A stretch of 35,819 nt of DNA, taken from contig CAMJYM010000016.1 in the NCBI GenBank assembly GCA_946220865.1, positions 1 through 35,819 on the forward strand. Direction: 5' to 3'. Source of the stretch: an uncultured Clostridia bacterium (GTDB taxonomy: Bacteria; Bacillota; Clostridia; Saccharofermentanales; DTU023). The position numbers and the translations under genes are program-made. Each line of letters begins with the position of its first letter. The first letter of the stretch is position 1. Positions 16,522 through 24,618 of this stretch are shown here, piece by piece. The notes below the pieces were generated by a model, which was not told the DNA's origin, did no database searches, and worked only from the letters and a program-made list of their open reading frames with translations.

Positions 16522-16635
16522 ATGAAAGTCAGACCGTCGGTTAAACCCATCTGCGAAAAATGCCGTGTGATCAAACGCAAAGGCAAAGTGATGGTCATCT
16601 GCAGTGACCCCAAGCATAAACAGCGCCAGGGCTGA
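16522..16635 (+). CDS. rpmJ: 50S ribosomal protein L36, zinc-binding form
   Basis: The smallest ribosomal protein, 37 residues, in the late 50S. The zinc ligands are present (CEKC, then Cys and His in CSDPKH), so this is the C+ form. The ATG at 16522 follows AAAGGAG. The frame is open further upstream, but the product from the earlier start would not be a normal L36. Confidence 0.97.
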   Translation: MKVRPSVKPICEKCRVIKRKGKVMVICSDPKHKQRQG

Positions 16636-16918
16636 TTGCAGATTGAGCTGAAAGGAGTGTTCCTGCAGGAAAAGATGCGGGTCGACACTCTGTGGCAGTC
16701 TCAGGCTTTGCCACGGGCAGGCGTGAGGCATTTCGTCGACAGGACGAAACCATTCGCTGTCTCTTTGATCTCGGGACGCGAAACATGAGCACACGACGAC
16801 AGGATGCGGCTGCATCAATCTTAATGGTTGTTGACTTCCTACATTCGTGTTTGCATATATAATTCGATCAATATTGCACAAGTAGAGTAAACCACTCAGA
16901 TTGATGGAGGTGCATTTA
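16636..16918 (+). promoter_or_regulatory. rpmJ-rpsM gap: three hairpins and a probable rpsM promoter
   Basis: These 283 nt contain no gene. Three hairpins are visible: GTGGCA/TGCCAC (16692-16714), TTTCGTC/GACGAAA (16731-16749) and GATGC/GCATC (16803-16816). They are followed by TTGACT (16831-16836) and an AT-rich -10 region (TATATA at 16856 or TATAAT at 16858). The spacing of 19-21 nt is longer than ideal, so the exact promoter is uncertain. rpsM follows with a GGAGG site. Confidence 0.5.
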
Positions 16919-17287
16919 ATGGCACGTATTGCCGGGGTAGATTTACCCAACGAAAAACGCGTAGAAATCGGCCTTACCTATATTTACGGCATTGGTCGTA
17001 TGAAATCCAACGAAATTCTCAGCAAATGCGGAATCAATCCTGATACCCGCGTTAAAGATCTGGCAGATGACGAGATTGCCAAGATCAGAGATGCCATCGA
17101 AGTCGGTTACCATGTTGAAGGTGACCTGCGCCGTGAAGTTGCTCTGAATATCAAACGACTCACGGAAATTGGCTGCTATCGCGGCCGTCGCCACAGATCC
17201 GGTTTGCCCGTTCGCGGACAGAGAACCAAAACCAATGCGAGGACTCGTAAAGGCCCGAAGCGTACCATGGCGAACAAAAAGAAATAG
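16919..17287 (+). CDS. rpsM: 30S ribosomal protein S13
   Basis: 30S head protein contacting P-site tRNA and forming bridges to the 50S subunit. The 122-residue product starts MARIAGVDLPNEKRVEIGLT as usual and ends with the RTKTNARTRKGPKR tail. The ATG at 16919 follows TGGAGG; the upstream in-frame ATGs at 16901 and 16904 lie at or before that site and are rejected. Confidence 0.98.
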   Translation: MARIAGVDLPNEKRVEIGLTYIYGIGRMKSNEILSKCGINPDTRVKDLADDEIAKIRDAIEVGYHVEGDLRREVALNIKRLTEIGCYRGRRHRSGLPVRGQRTKTNARTRKGPKRTMANKKK

Positions 17288-17298
17288 GAGCTTGAACG

Positions 17299-17700
17299 AT
17301 GGCTAAAAATGTAAAAAAACAAGCAACGCGCATCAGAAGAAAAGATCGTAAGAATGTCGATCGTGGCGCCGTTCATATTCATTCCACTTTCAACAACACG
17401 ATTGTGACGATCACGGATACCCAGGGTAACGTTATTGCCTGGAGTTCTGCGGGTGTACAGGGGATGAAGGGCTCACGTAAGAGCACTCCCTTTGCCGCTC
17501 AGCTTTCTGCCGAAATGGCCGCGAAGACGGCGATGGAACATGGTATGCGTTCTGTCGAAGTTTACGTCAAGGGTCCCGGTTCAGGCCGTGAGTCGGCCAT
17601 TCGTGCCATTGGCACCGCTGGCCTTGAGGTGACGCTGATTAAGGATGTTACCCCCATTCCTCACAATGGCTGCCGTCCGCCCAAACGCCGCAGAGTATAA
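17299..17700 (+). CDS. rpsK: 30S ribosomal protein S11
   Basis: Platform protein of the 30S subunit near the mRNA exit. The 133-residue product carries the S11 signature [23 protein letters not shown]-type C-terminus (here [20 protein letters not shown]) and [15 protein letters not shown] near the start. Normal length, behind TAGGAG. Confidence 0.98.
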   Translation: [133 protein letters not shown]

Positions 17701-17729
17701 GCAGAGTGTTATTGAAGGAGTATTGAATC

Positions 17730-18317
17730 ATGGCAAGATATACAGAACCCATTATGAAGCGCTGCAAGGCTCTCGGCTTAGAGCCGGCTGTCCTTGGCGT
17801 TTTTAAAAAGAGTAAGCGTAACCCTAAAAAATCCAATCGCAAAAAATCTGAATACGCTCAGCAGCTTCAGGAAAAGCAGAAGGCCAAGTTCATCTACGGT
17901 GTACTTGAAAAACAGTTCCGCAAGACCTATCAGCAGGCAGCCCGTCTTTCCGGCCAAACCGGTGAAAACCTCATGCAGCTTCTTGAACGTCGTCTTGATA
18001 ATGTTGTCTTCCGTCTTGGTATCGCGGATACTCGTGCCCAGGCTCGTCAGTATGTGACTCATGGACATATTGCGGTCAATGGCAAACGTCTGGACATTCC
18101 CTCCTACACTGTGAACGTTGGAGATGTCATCACCATTTACGAAACGAGTAAAAAGCTTGCGCCTTTCACGGACTTTGAATCTCCACTGGGACTGCCCGGA
18201 TGGCTGAGCATGGAAGCCGGAGAAATCCGTGGGACCGTTCTGGCGCTTCCTGCCCGTGAAGACTACAGCGATATTGACGTTAAAGAAACATCCATCGTCG
18301 AACTTTATTCTAAGTAA
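17730..18317 (+). CDS. rpsD: 30S ribosomal protein S4
   Basis: Primary 16S rRNA binder that nucleates 30S assembly and, in several bacteria, represses the alpha operon. The 195-residue product has the S4-domain segment RLDNVVFRLGIADTRAQARQ and GHIAVNGKRLDIPSY. The N-terminal cysteine zinc cluster of some S4 proteins is absent (single Cys near residue 11). The ATG follows GAAGGAG. Confidence 0.98.
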   Translation: MARYTEPIMKRCKALGLEPAVLGVFKKSKRNPKKSNRKKSEYAQQLQEKQKAKFIYGVLEKQFRKTYQQAARLSGQTGENLMQLLERRLDNVVFRLGIADTRAQARQYVTHGHIAVNGKRLDIPSYTVNVGDVITIYETSKKLAPFTDFESPLGLPGWLSMEAGEIRGTVLALPAREDYSDIDVKETSIVELYSK

Positions 18318-18371
18318 GTTTAGCTTCCGACTTGTTTCGTTTCGTCAGATCGCCTAAGTAAGGAGGCCCGG

Positions 18372-19325
18372 ATGTTAGATATTGAAGTACCGACGATTGA
18401 ATGCCTGGAGCACAGTGAAGATGGCTCTTATGGCAAATACAGCCTCGAACCTCTGGAGCGTGGATACGGCACTACCCTCGGCAATGCGCTGAGACGGGTG
18501 TTGCTTTCATCGCTTCCCGGCGCAGCGGCTACGGCTCTGCGTGTGGAGGGGGTTTACCATGAATTTTCGACGATCCCCGGTGTGATTGAGGATATGACTG
18601 AGATTATCCTCAATGTCAAAGCCATTCGCGTTAAACTTCATACGGACAGTCCTAAAACTGTCTATATTACCACGGAAGAAGGACGCAGCGGTCTTGTGAC
18701 AGCTGCCGATATCGTCCATGACGAAGAAGTTGAAATCATCAACCAGGATCAGCCCATCGCAACCCTGAACGGTGACGGACGTCTCTACCTCGAACTGACT
18801 TTCTGCAAGGGCAGCGGATACAATAGCGCTGAGGCGAACAAATGGCCGAATCTGCCAATTGGTGTGATTCCCATTGATTCGATTTTCAACCCGGTACGTA
18901 AAGTCAACTTTAAGGTGGAAAATACCCGCGTCGGCCAGGTTACGGACTATGATAAGCTCCTTCTGGAGATCAAGACCGATGGGACCATCGACAGTACAGA
19001 AGCTCTGAGCTATGCGGCAAGACACCTCATCAGCCACCTCAGTCCTTTTACTCAGCTCAGCAATCTTGAGCCGCAGGAAAGCATTGTGGAAACGGCGGAA
19101 GCCACAGAACAACATTACATGGTCGACACCATGATTGAAGATCTGGACTTTTCCGTACGCACGTATAATTGTCTCAAACGCGCGAACATAAACACGGTCG
19201 CGGATCTTCTGGCTAAAACCGAAGAAGACATGATGAAGGTGCGCAATATGGGTAAGAAATCACTCGAAGAAGTGGTTCTTAAACTTGATGAGATGGGCCT
19301 GTCCCTGGCACAAGCGACAGATTAA
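18372..19325 (+). CDS. rpoA: RNA polymerase subunit alpha
   Basis: Scaffold for assembly of core RNA polymerase and contact point for activators and UP elements. The 317-residue product has the N-terminal assembly domain (about 1-230; conserved YGTTLGNALRRVLLSSLPG) and the C-terminal DNA-binding domain (about 250-317; LDFSVRTYNCLKRANI and NMGKKSLEEV). Length is standard. The ATG follows AAGGAGG. Position between rpsD and rplQ is conserved. Confidence 0.98.
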   Translation: MLDIEVPTIECLEHSEDGSYGKYSLEPLERGYGTTLGNALRRVLLSSLPGAAATALRVEGVYHEFSTIPGVIEDMTEIILNVKAIRVKLHTDSPKTVYITTEEGRSGLVTAADIVHDEEVEIINQDQPIATLNGDGRLYLELTFCKGSGYNSAEANKWPNLPIGVIPIDSIFNPVRKVNFKVENTRVGQVTDYDKLLLEIKTDGTIDSTEALSYAARHLISHLSPFTQLSNLEPQESIVETAEATEQHYMVDTMIEDLDFSVRTYNCLKRANINTVADLLAKTEEDMMKVRNMGKKSLEEVVLKLDEMGLSLAQATD

Positions 19326-19441
19326 GTGGAAGTCCGGGGACGGTGAGTCCAGGCTTGCACAATATTGAGGATTGGTGTACTGGAATGCCTCAGACCATCC
19401 TTTATCAATTAAAATAAGAGACTCAGGAGGATAGACATAAT

Positions 19442-19972
19442 ATGTCCGGATATAGAAAACTCAGCCGCAAGTCCAGTTTGAGACACGCGCTGCTGAAAAA
19501 TCAGGTCACTGCGTTCATTGTCAATGGCCATGTGACCACCACTCTGGCCCGAGCCAAAGAAGTTCAGAAAATTGCTGAAAAGCTGATTACCCTTGCTGTT
19601 ACTGAACAGCAAAATTTTGACAGTAAAGAAGTCATCGTCTCAAAGGCCAAGCTGGATGACAAGGGCAGAAAATTACTGCAAAGTCGTAAGTCGAAGAATG
19701 ACCGCGCCTACGATGTTGTGACCCGTGAGAAGAGCACGAAGCTGGTTCAGGTCGATCGTCCTTCGCGTCTTGCCGCTCGTCGTCAGATGCTGGCTTATAT
19801 GCTGGAAATGAGCGATAAAGAAGGCAAGAAGGTCAATACAGTCAATCATCTTTTCAACAATGTTGCGCCCAAATATACAGACCGCAAGGGGGGCTACTCC
19901 CGCGTGATCAAGTTAGGGCAGCGCGTTGGTGACGGTGCTGAAATGGTACGTCTTGAACTGCTTGAAGTATAG
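19442..19972 (+). CDS. rplQ: 50S ribosomal protein L17, long form
   Basis: 50S protein near the tunnel exit. The first about 60 residues (GYRKLSRKSSLRHALLKNQV) and the C-terminal part (NHLFNNVAPKYTDRKGGYSR, ending ELLEV) are typical. Between them lies an insertion of about 50 residues that makes the protein 176 residues long, against about 115-125 in many bacteria. Long L17 forms occur in some Clostridia. The ATG comes 5 nt or so after CAGGAGG. A terminator follows. Confidence 0.97.
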   Translation: MSGYRKLSRKSSLRHALLKNQVTAFIVNGHVTTTLARAKEVQKIAEKLITLAVTEQQNFDSKEVIVSKAKLDDKGRKLLQSRKSKNDRAYDVVTREKSTKLVQVDRPSRLAARRQMLAYMLEMSDKEGKKVNTVNHLFNNVAPKYTDRKGGYSRVIKLGQRVGDGAEMVRLELLEV

Positions 19973-19997
19973 ACGCCTGCGCAATTAAGCAAGTCCA

Positions 19998-20023
19998 GGG
20001 GCATCCTTCGGGTGCCCTTTTTT
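19998..20023 (+). terminator. Rho-independent terminator after rplQ
   Basis: GGGCATCC and GGTGCCC pair with one bulge around a TTCG tetraloop, followed by six T residues. It closes the ribosomal block and separates it from the ECF genes. Confidence 0.88.
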
Positions 20024-20043
20024 AAGCGGAGGAAAGCCCACAA

Positions 20044-21810
20044 ATGATGGATCAGGCCATGATCGACTTTCGCGACGTAAGCTTTAGCTATCCGACTTCA
20101 GGAGAGCCAGCTCATCCTGCGATTGACAAGATAAGTCTGAGTATTCCACAGGGGCAACACTGTGCCATTCTGGGACACAACGGGTCGGGTAAATCGACTC
20201 TTGCGAGGCTCTGCAATGCGCTGGAGCTTCCTGACAAAGGGTCCGTTGCAGTTCTGGGTCGTGTGCCCAATAGCGTAGAGGATATCTTTGCAATCCGGAA
20301 AAGCTGCGGCATGGTTTTTCAGAACCCTGATAACCAGATTGTAGGAACAACCGTCGAAGAAGATGTCGCTTTTGGTCCGGAGAATCTGGGCCTGCCGAGC
20401 GCCGAAATCAGGCAACGTGTGGATGAAGCTCTTAAACGCGTGGGCCTGGAAAACATGGCGCAGCGCTCGCCCTCCCGTCTTTCCGGTGGGCAGAAGCAAA
20501 AGCTTGGCATTGCCGGCGCTCTTGCCATGCGGCCTTCCTGCCTGATTCTGGATGAAGCCTGCGCGATGCTGGATCCGCTTGCCTCTGATGAATTTATGGC
20601 CTTCGCCGATCAGCTTTGCAGGAAGAACGGTCTGACGCTTCTGCAGATCACTCATGATATGGATCAGGCGCAACTGGCTGACCGGGTGATCGTTCTTTCT
20701 CATGGAAAAGTGATCATGGATGGTACGCCGGCAGAAGTTTTCAGTCATCAAAACGAACTCGAAAGAGAAGGGTTGCGCGCTCCTACCGCTTTACGCGTGC
20801 TGCATGGTCTTTTCCCTGATGAACTGCTCAGGAGCGGTGATCGGCCCATCCTGACCCAGGAGGACTGCTGCGCATTTCTGGCCGAAAGGCTGCGGGGACG
20901 TGAATTTATTTACCCGGAACGGCCTCAGCGCCGTGGCAAGGATGCTGAAAAGCTCATTCAGGTTGAGCATCTCAGCTTTGCCTATGAGAGGGCAGATGGC
21001 TCTCGGATCATGGCTTTGAAGGATATCAACTTTGAAGTCCGCCGCGGTGAGATTTTCGTGCTCTGCGGCCACAGCGGCTCGGGGAAATCCACCTTAATTA
21101 CCCACCTGAACGGACTTTTCCAACCTCTTGAAGGTAAAGTCAGCGTTATGGGTCTGGATTCCCGTGACAAAAAGAATCTGAGTGAGATACGGCGACACAG
21201 CGGCCTCGTTTTTCAGTATCCTGAGCATCAGCTTTTTGAGGCCACCGTAGCCGAGGATGTGGCGTATGGACCTAAAAAACAGGGCTTGAGCGCCAGCGAG
21301 GTGCAAAAGCGGGTCAGAGCGGCTCTTGAACTGGTCAGTCTGGGGCCGGAGTTCATGTCTCGCTCTCCTTTTGAGCTATCCGGAGGACAGAAACGGCGTG
21401 TAGCGATTGCCGGCATTCTTGCCATGGACCCGGATATACTTGTGCTTGATGAACCTGCAGCAGGCCTGGATCCGCGTAGCCGTGAAGAAATGCTCAGCTA
21501 TATTGAGCGGCTGCGCGATGAAGGTAAAACCATTGTCATGGTCACTCACAATATGGATGATGCTGCCCGCCTGGCTGATTACATGGCCGTGCTCAGCGAA
21601 GGTGAAATCAAAGCCCTGGCTGCACCTGAACAGATCTTTGCGGACAGCGAACTTCTCCGATCCAGCGGCCTCAAAAAACCTTCTGTTCTGGAATTTTCTG
21701 ATAAACTCAACAAGGCACTGGGTTCACATTTTGCCTTTTATTCCCTGGCAGAAGCGATTCAGACCCTCCGCTTAAATCTCAAAGCAGAAAGGGGGGATCT
21801 GCATGTTTGA
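20044..21810 (+). CDS. Fused ECF transporter ATPase, EcfA1-EcfA2
   Basis: Cytoplasmic ATPase of an energy-coupling factor vitamin/metal uptake system. The 588-residue product holds two complete ABC ATPase domains that are usually separate proteins. Domain 1 (about 1-285): Walker A GHNGSGKST (44-52), Q-loop MVFQNPDNQIVGTT, signature LSGGQKQK (147-154), Walker B LILDEA with Glu171. Domain 2 (about 303-588): GHSGSGKST (342-350), LVFQYPEHQLFEAT, LSGGQKRR, LVLDEP with Glu470. The Q-loop wording matches EcfA1 first and EcfA2 second, so this is a head-to-tail fusion, not two copies of one gene. ecfT overlaps its end by 8 nt. Starts at 20047 or 20059 are possible alternatives. Confidence 0.93.
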   Translation: MMDQAMIDFRDVSFSYPTSGEPAHPAIDKISLSIPQGQHCAILGHNGSGKSTLARLCNALELPDKGSVAVLGRVPNSVEDIFAIRKSCGMVFQNPDNQIVGTTVEEDVAFGPENLGLPSAEIRQRVDEALKRVGLENMAQRSPSRLSGGQKQKLGIAGALAMRPSCLILDEACAMLDPLASDEFMAFADQLCRKNGLTLLQITHDMDQAQLADRVIVLSHGKVIMDGTPAEVFSHQNELEREGLRAPTALRVLHGLFPDELLRSGDRPILTQEDCCAFLAERLRGREFIYPERPQRRGKDAEKLIQVEHLSFAYERADGSRIMALKDINFEVRRGEIFVLCGHSGSGKSTLITHLNGLFQPLEGKVSVMGLDSRDKKNLSEIRRHSGLVFQYPEHQLFEATVAEDVAYGPKKQGLSASEVQKRVRAALELVSLGPEFMSRSPFELSGGQKRRVAIAGILAMDPDILVLDEPAAGLDPRSREEMLSYIERLRDEGKTIVMVTHNMDDAARLADYMAVLSEGEIKALAAPEQIFADSELLRSSGLKKPSVLEFSDKLNKALGSHFAFYSLAEAIQTLRLNLKAERGDLHV

Positions 21811-22624
21811 TATGGGAAGTTTTGGTCAGTATGTTCATGAGGACTCCCTCATTCACCGCCTTGACCCGCGCGTCAAATTTATCTGTCTCATCCTTTTTAT
21901 CACCTGTCTGCTCATGCTGCGGCACCCTCTGACCCTGCTGATTTTCGGAATATATGCTTTCGCTCATATCTTTCTTGCGCGCCTGCCTTTCAGGACGGCG
22001 ATGAAGAGTCTTAAGCCGATTCTTCCGCTTTTAATTTTTGCTTTTGTCATTAACGCTTTGGTCACCTCTCCCGGCGACCAGCTGCTTTTACACTTCAGCT
22101 TTATCCGAGTCAGCGTAGAAAGTCTTAGTAAGGCTTCCTTCATGGCTTTTCGCCTGGCCGCACTGGTCTTTATTTCGAATCTGCTCCTGGCGCTGACGAC
22201 TTCGGCCATGCAGCTTTGTGACGGCATGGCTTCGCTGCTGTCGCCCCTGGAAAGATGGCATGTTCCGGTACAGGATATCGCGATGATGATGTCCATTGCT
22301 CTGCGCTTTGTCCCTACTCTGATGGAGGAAAGCGACAAGATCATGAAAGCGCAGACTTCCCGTGGGGCCGATTATGATACGGGTGGGCTGATGAAACGTC
22401 TGAAGGGCTTTGTTACAGTTTTGGTGCCCCTGTTTATCTCGGCTTTTCACCGGGCCGAAGCTCTGGCTTCTGCAATGGAGGCAAGGGCATACCGCAGTGG
22501 CATAAAAAGAGGAAAGCTACATCCACTGCGGCTTGAAAAACGCGATTTTTTCTACACGCTTAGTCTCATCCTTGTGCTGGCGCTGCTGATTTTTATGGAC
22601 TGCTCTGTGCTGCCGACTGCATGA
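21803..22624 (+). CDS. ecfT: ECF transporter transmembrane protein EcfT
   Basis: Membrane scaffold that links the ATPases to exchangeable substrate-binding (S) proteins. The 273-residue product has hydrophobic helices at about 25-60, 72-90, 112-133, 155-172, 203-215 and 250-268. It has the two Ala-Arg-Gly-like coupling motifs on cytoplasmic helices (SRG at 186-188 and ARA at 227-229) that bind the ATPase grooves. Overlap with the ATPase gene implies coupled translation. No S component is encoded in the window, consistent with a shared (group II) module whose S proteins lie elsewhere. Confidence 0.95.
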   Translation: MFDMGSFGQYVHEDSLIHRLDPRVKFICLILFITCLLMLRHPLTLLIFGIYAFAHIFLARLPFRTAMKSLKPILPLLIFAFVINALVTSPGDQLLLHFSFIRVSVESLSKASFMAFRLAALVFISNLLLALTTSAMQLCDGMASLLSPLERWHVPVQDIAMMMSIALRFVPTLMEESDKIMKAQTSRGADYDTGGLMKRLKGFVTVLVPLFISAFHRAEALASAMEARAYRSGIKRGKLHPLRLEKRDFFYTLSLILVLALLIFMDCSVLPTA

Positions 22625-22669
22625 TAAACTAAGAGCAGAAAATTCCCGAAGGGGACAGGAGGAGAGAGC

Positions 22670-23674
22670 ATGAACTATTTGGGCGTTGATATTGGCGGCA
22701 TGAGTATCAAAGCCGGCATCATTCGTGAAGATGGAAGCATTTTACGCCGTGACGCGGTTCCCACGGAGGTGGGGAAGGGCGATCAAATTGACATCCTCAG
22801 GCGCTGTATTGAGCTCTGCAAACGCCTGGTTTCTGAAGAACAGCTCTCCCTGGACGATATCGCAGCTGTCGGCGTTGGCTCGCCGGGGACGCCCGATGTG
22901 GCCCGTGGTATCCTGATCTACGCAGGTAATCTGAATTTTCGTAATTGTCCCATTCGTGAAATTTTGAGCGAGGCTCTGAGGCTGCCGGTGTTTCTGGCAA
23001 ATGATGCCAATGTCGCTGCCCTGGCGGAAAGCCGCATCGGAGCCGGACGTGGCTGCAAATCTTCTGTGACCATCACCATCGGTACGGGTCTTGGCGGTGG
23101 GGTGGTCCTCAATGATCGCGTTTACGCAGGCTTTAATGGAGCCGGCTGTGAGATCGGGCACATGGTGATTCATACCGGAGGACGTCCCTGTACCTGTGGC
23201 CGTAAGGGTTGCCTGGAAGCTTATGTGGCAGCGCCGGCCCTGATTTCACGCACGGTTGAAGCGGCAGAGGCCCATCCCGACTCGATGCTTGCCGCTCTCA
23301 TTCGCCGGGAGGGAAAGGTTACCGGTAAAACCCTCTTTGATGGCGCCAAAACAGGTTGTCCTACAGCGGTCAATCTTTTGAACGACTATCTCGACGATTT
23401 TGCGGAGGGGCTGGGGAATGTGATTAATCTCTATCTCCCGGAAAAGATTATCCTTGGCGGAGGCGTCAGCAAGCAGGGTGAAAGTTTCCGAGCTGAACTT
23501 GAAAAACGTGTCCTGGAAAAAAGCTTCATTATCGGCAGCCTGCCGACTACCCAGCTGGCTCTGGCCGAGCTGGGAAATGAGGCCGGTATCGTGGGTGCGG
23601 GTTTCTACGCCAAAGACTGCCTCGAAGATGACACAGAGAGTGGTCATGAAGGGAAGAATCCTTGCGCCATATAG
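22670..23674 (+). CDS. ROK family sugar kinase, probably glucokinase
   Basis: Predicted cytoplasmic kinase phosphorylating glucose or a related sugar with ATP. The 334-residue product has the N-terminal phosphate-binding motif (LGVDIGGMSIKAG), catalytic Asp112 in NDAN, the GTGLGGG loop (138-144) and the ROK zinc site (His164, then CTCGRKGC with Cys174, 176 and 181). Met replaces the usual Thr in DIGGT. It starts 45 nt after ecfT with AGGAGGAG, and truA overlaps its end. Substrate is inferred from the family; N-acetylmannosamine or fructose are alternatives. Confidence 0.9.
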   Translation: MNYLGVDIGGMSIKAGIIREDGSILRRDAVPTEVGKGDQIDILRRCIELCKRLVSEEQLSLDDIAAVGVGSPGTPDVARGILIYAGNLNFRNCPIREILSEALRLPVFLANDANVAALAESRIGAGRGCKSSVTITIGTGLGGGVVLNDRVYAGFNGAGCEIGHMVIHTGGRPCTCGRKGCLEAYVAAPALISRTVEAAEAHPDSMLAALIRREGKVTGKTLFDGAKTGCPTAVNLLNDYLDDFAEGLGNVINLYLPEKIILGGGVSKQGESFRAELEKRVLEKSFIIGSLPTTQLALAELGNEAGIVGAGFYAKDCLEDDTESGHEGKNPCAI

Positions 23675-24498
23675 CCCTTCTCTGCGAATACGATGGCTCG
23701 GTCTTTCATGGCTGGCAGGAGCAGGCCAATGCCCCTTCGGTGCAGGAAGCTCTCAGGCTGGCCTGGCGCGAACTCAGCGGGGAGGACTTTTCCTTTCGCT
23801 CCTGCAGCCGTACTGACGCTGGGGTCTCTGCCTGGGCGCACGTCAGTGACTTTTTTACCGAGTCCGCCATCCCTGCAGAAAAAATTCCTCTGGCGCTCAA
23901 TAGCAAAGTCCCCTCAGGACTTTCCGTTCTCAAGGCCAGGGAGGTCCCTGAAGCCTTTCACAGCCGCAAAGACCCTCTGGGCAAAGCTTATGTTTACCGC
24001 GTCTGGCTAGGCCCTTCACGGCCTTCTATATTGAGGCATCTTGTAGCCCATTTTCCTCTGGACCTTAATCTTCAGAGCATGAATGAGCTGGGACAGCAGC
24101 TTTGTGGTGAGCACGATTTCAAGGCTTTCATGGATCAGGGCTCTGTCGTTCGCCAGACCATCCGCCGTTTGGATTGTCTCCTCAGCGTTCGGCAAGGGGA
24201 CACCCTGGCCATCATCTGCCTGGGTGACGGCTTCCTCTATCATCAAGTGCGTATCCTCGCAGGAACTTTGATTCTTGTGGGGCGGCAAAAACTCAGTCCG
24301 GAAGAAGTTTTGGACGCCTGCCACCGTAAAGACCGGACGGCGCTTGGCCCGACACTGCCACCGGAAGGGCTTTGCCTGCATAAGGTGTTTTTTCCCGGAG
24401 GCCTCTTTGGTGACGATGATGAAAATGCCTATAAGGCGCTATGTCATTCGGCTGCGCTCTTCAAACCTCTCGATTTCAGTATGGAAAAGATCCGCTGA
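23662..24498 (+). CDS. truA: tRNA pseudouridine synthase A
   Basis: Converts uridines 38-40 of the tRNA anticodon stem to pseudouridine. The 278-residue product starts RHIALLCEYDGSVFHGWQ and carries the catalytic Asp52 in SRTDAGVSA; FLYHQVRILAGTLI near 205 is the conserved C-terminal segment. It uses a TTG start inside the end of the ROK kinase gene (13-nt overlap), with GAAGGGA upstream. truA often follows ecfT in Bacillota; here the kinase gene intervenes, and rplM-rpsI, common next neighbours, are absent. Confidence 0.95.
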   Translation: MRHIALLCEYDGSVFHGWQEQANAPSVQEALRLAWRELSGEDFSFRSCSRTDAGVSAWAHVSDFFTESAIPAEKIPLALNSKVPSGLSVLKAREVPEAFHSRKDPLGKAYVYRVWLGPSRPSILRHLVAHFPLDLNLQSMNELGQQLCGEHDFKAFMDQGSVVRQTIRRLDCLLSVRQGDTLAIICLGDGFLYHQVRILAGTLILVGRQKLSPEEVLDACHRKDRTALGPTLPPEGLCLHKVFFPGGLFGDDDENAYKALCHSAALFKPLDFSMEKIR

Positions 24499-24515
24499 GC
24501 ATTTCCAGCTTATTT

Positions 24516-24544
24516 TTGCCACGAGCGCAAAAGAAGCATACAAT
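24516..24544 (+). promoter_or_regulatory. Putative promoter of pncB
   Basis: TTGCCA (24516-24521), a 17-nt spacer and TACAAT (24539-24544), in the gap after truA. It gives a leader of about 68 nt and would make pncB an independent unit. Confidence 0.65.
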
Positions 24545-24583
24545 CGTCACAAACACAAGTTGATATTAAGGCGCTGCCATTTT

Positions 24584-24618
24584 AAAGGAGGAGGCTTCCT
24601 CTCGGAAGCTGTTTGGGT
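24584..24618 (+). promoter_or_regulatory. Distant Shine-Dalgarno with a hairpin before the pncB start
   Basis: A strong AAAGGAGG (24584-24591) lies 27 nt before the ATG of pncB, too far for normal use. Between them GCTTCC (24594-24599) and GGAAGC (24604-24609) form a hairpin with a TCTC loop. Folding it out leaves about 10 nt between the Shine-Dalgarno sequence and the ATG, a normal distance. Confidence 0.55.
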
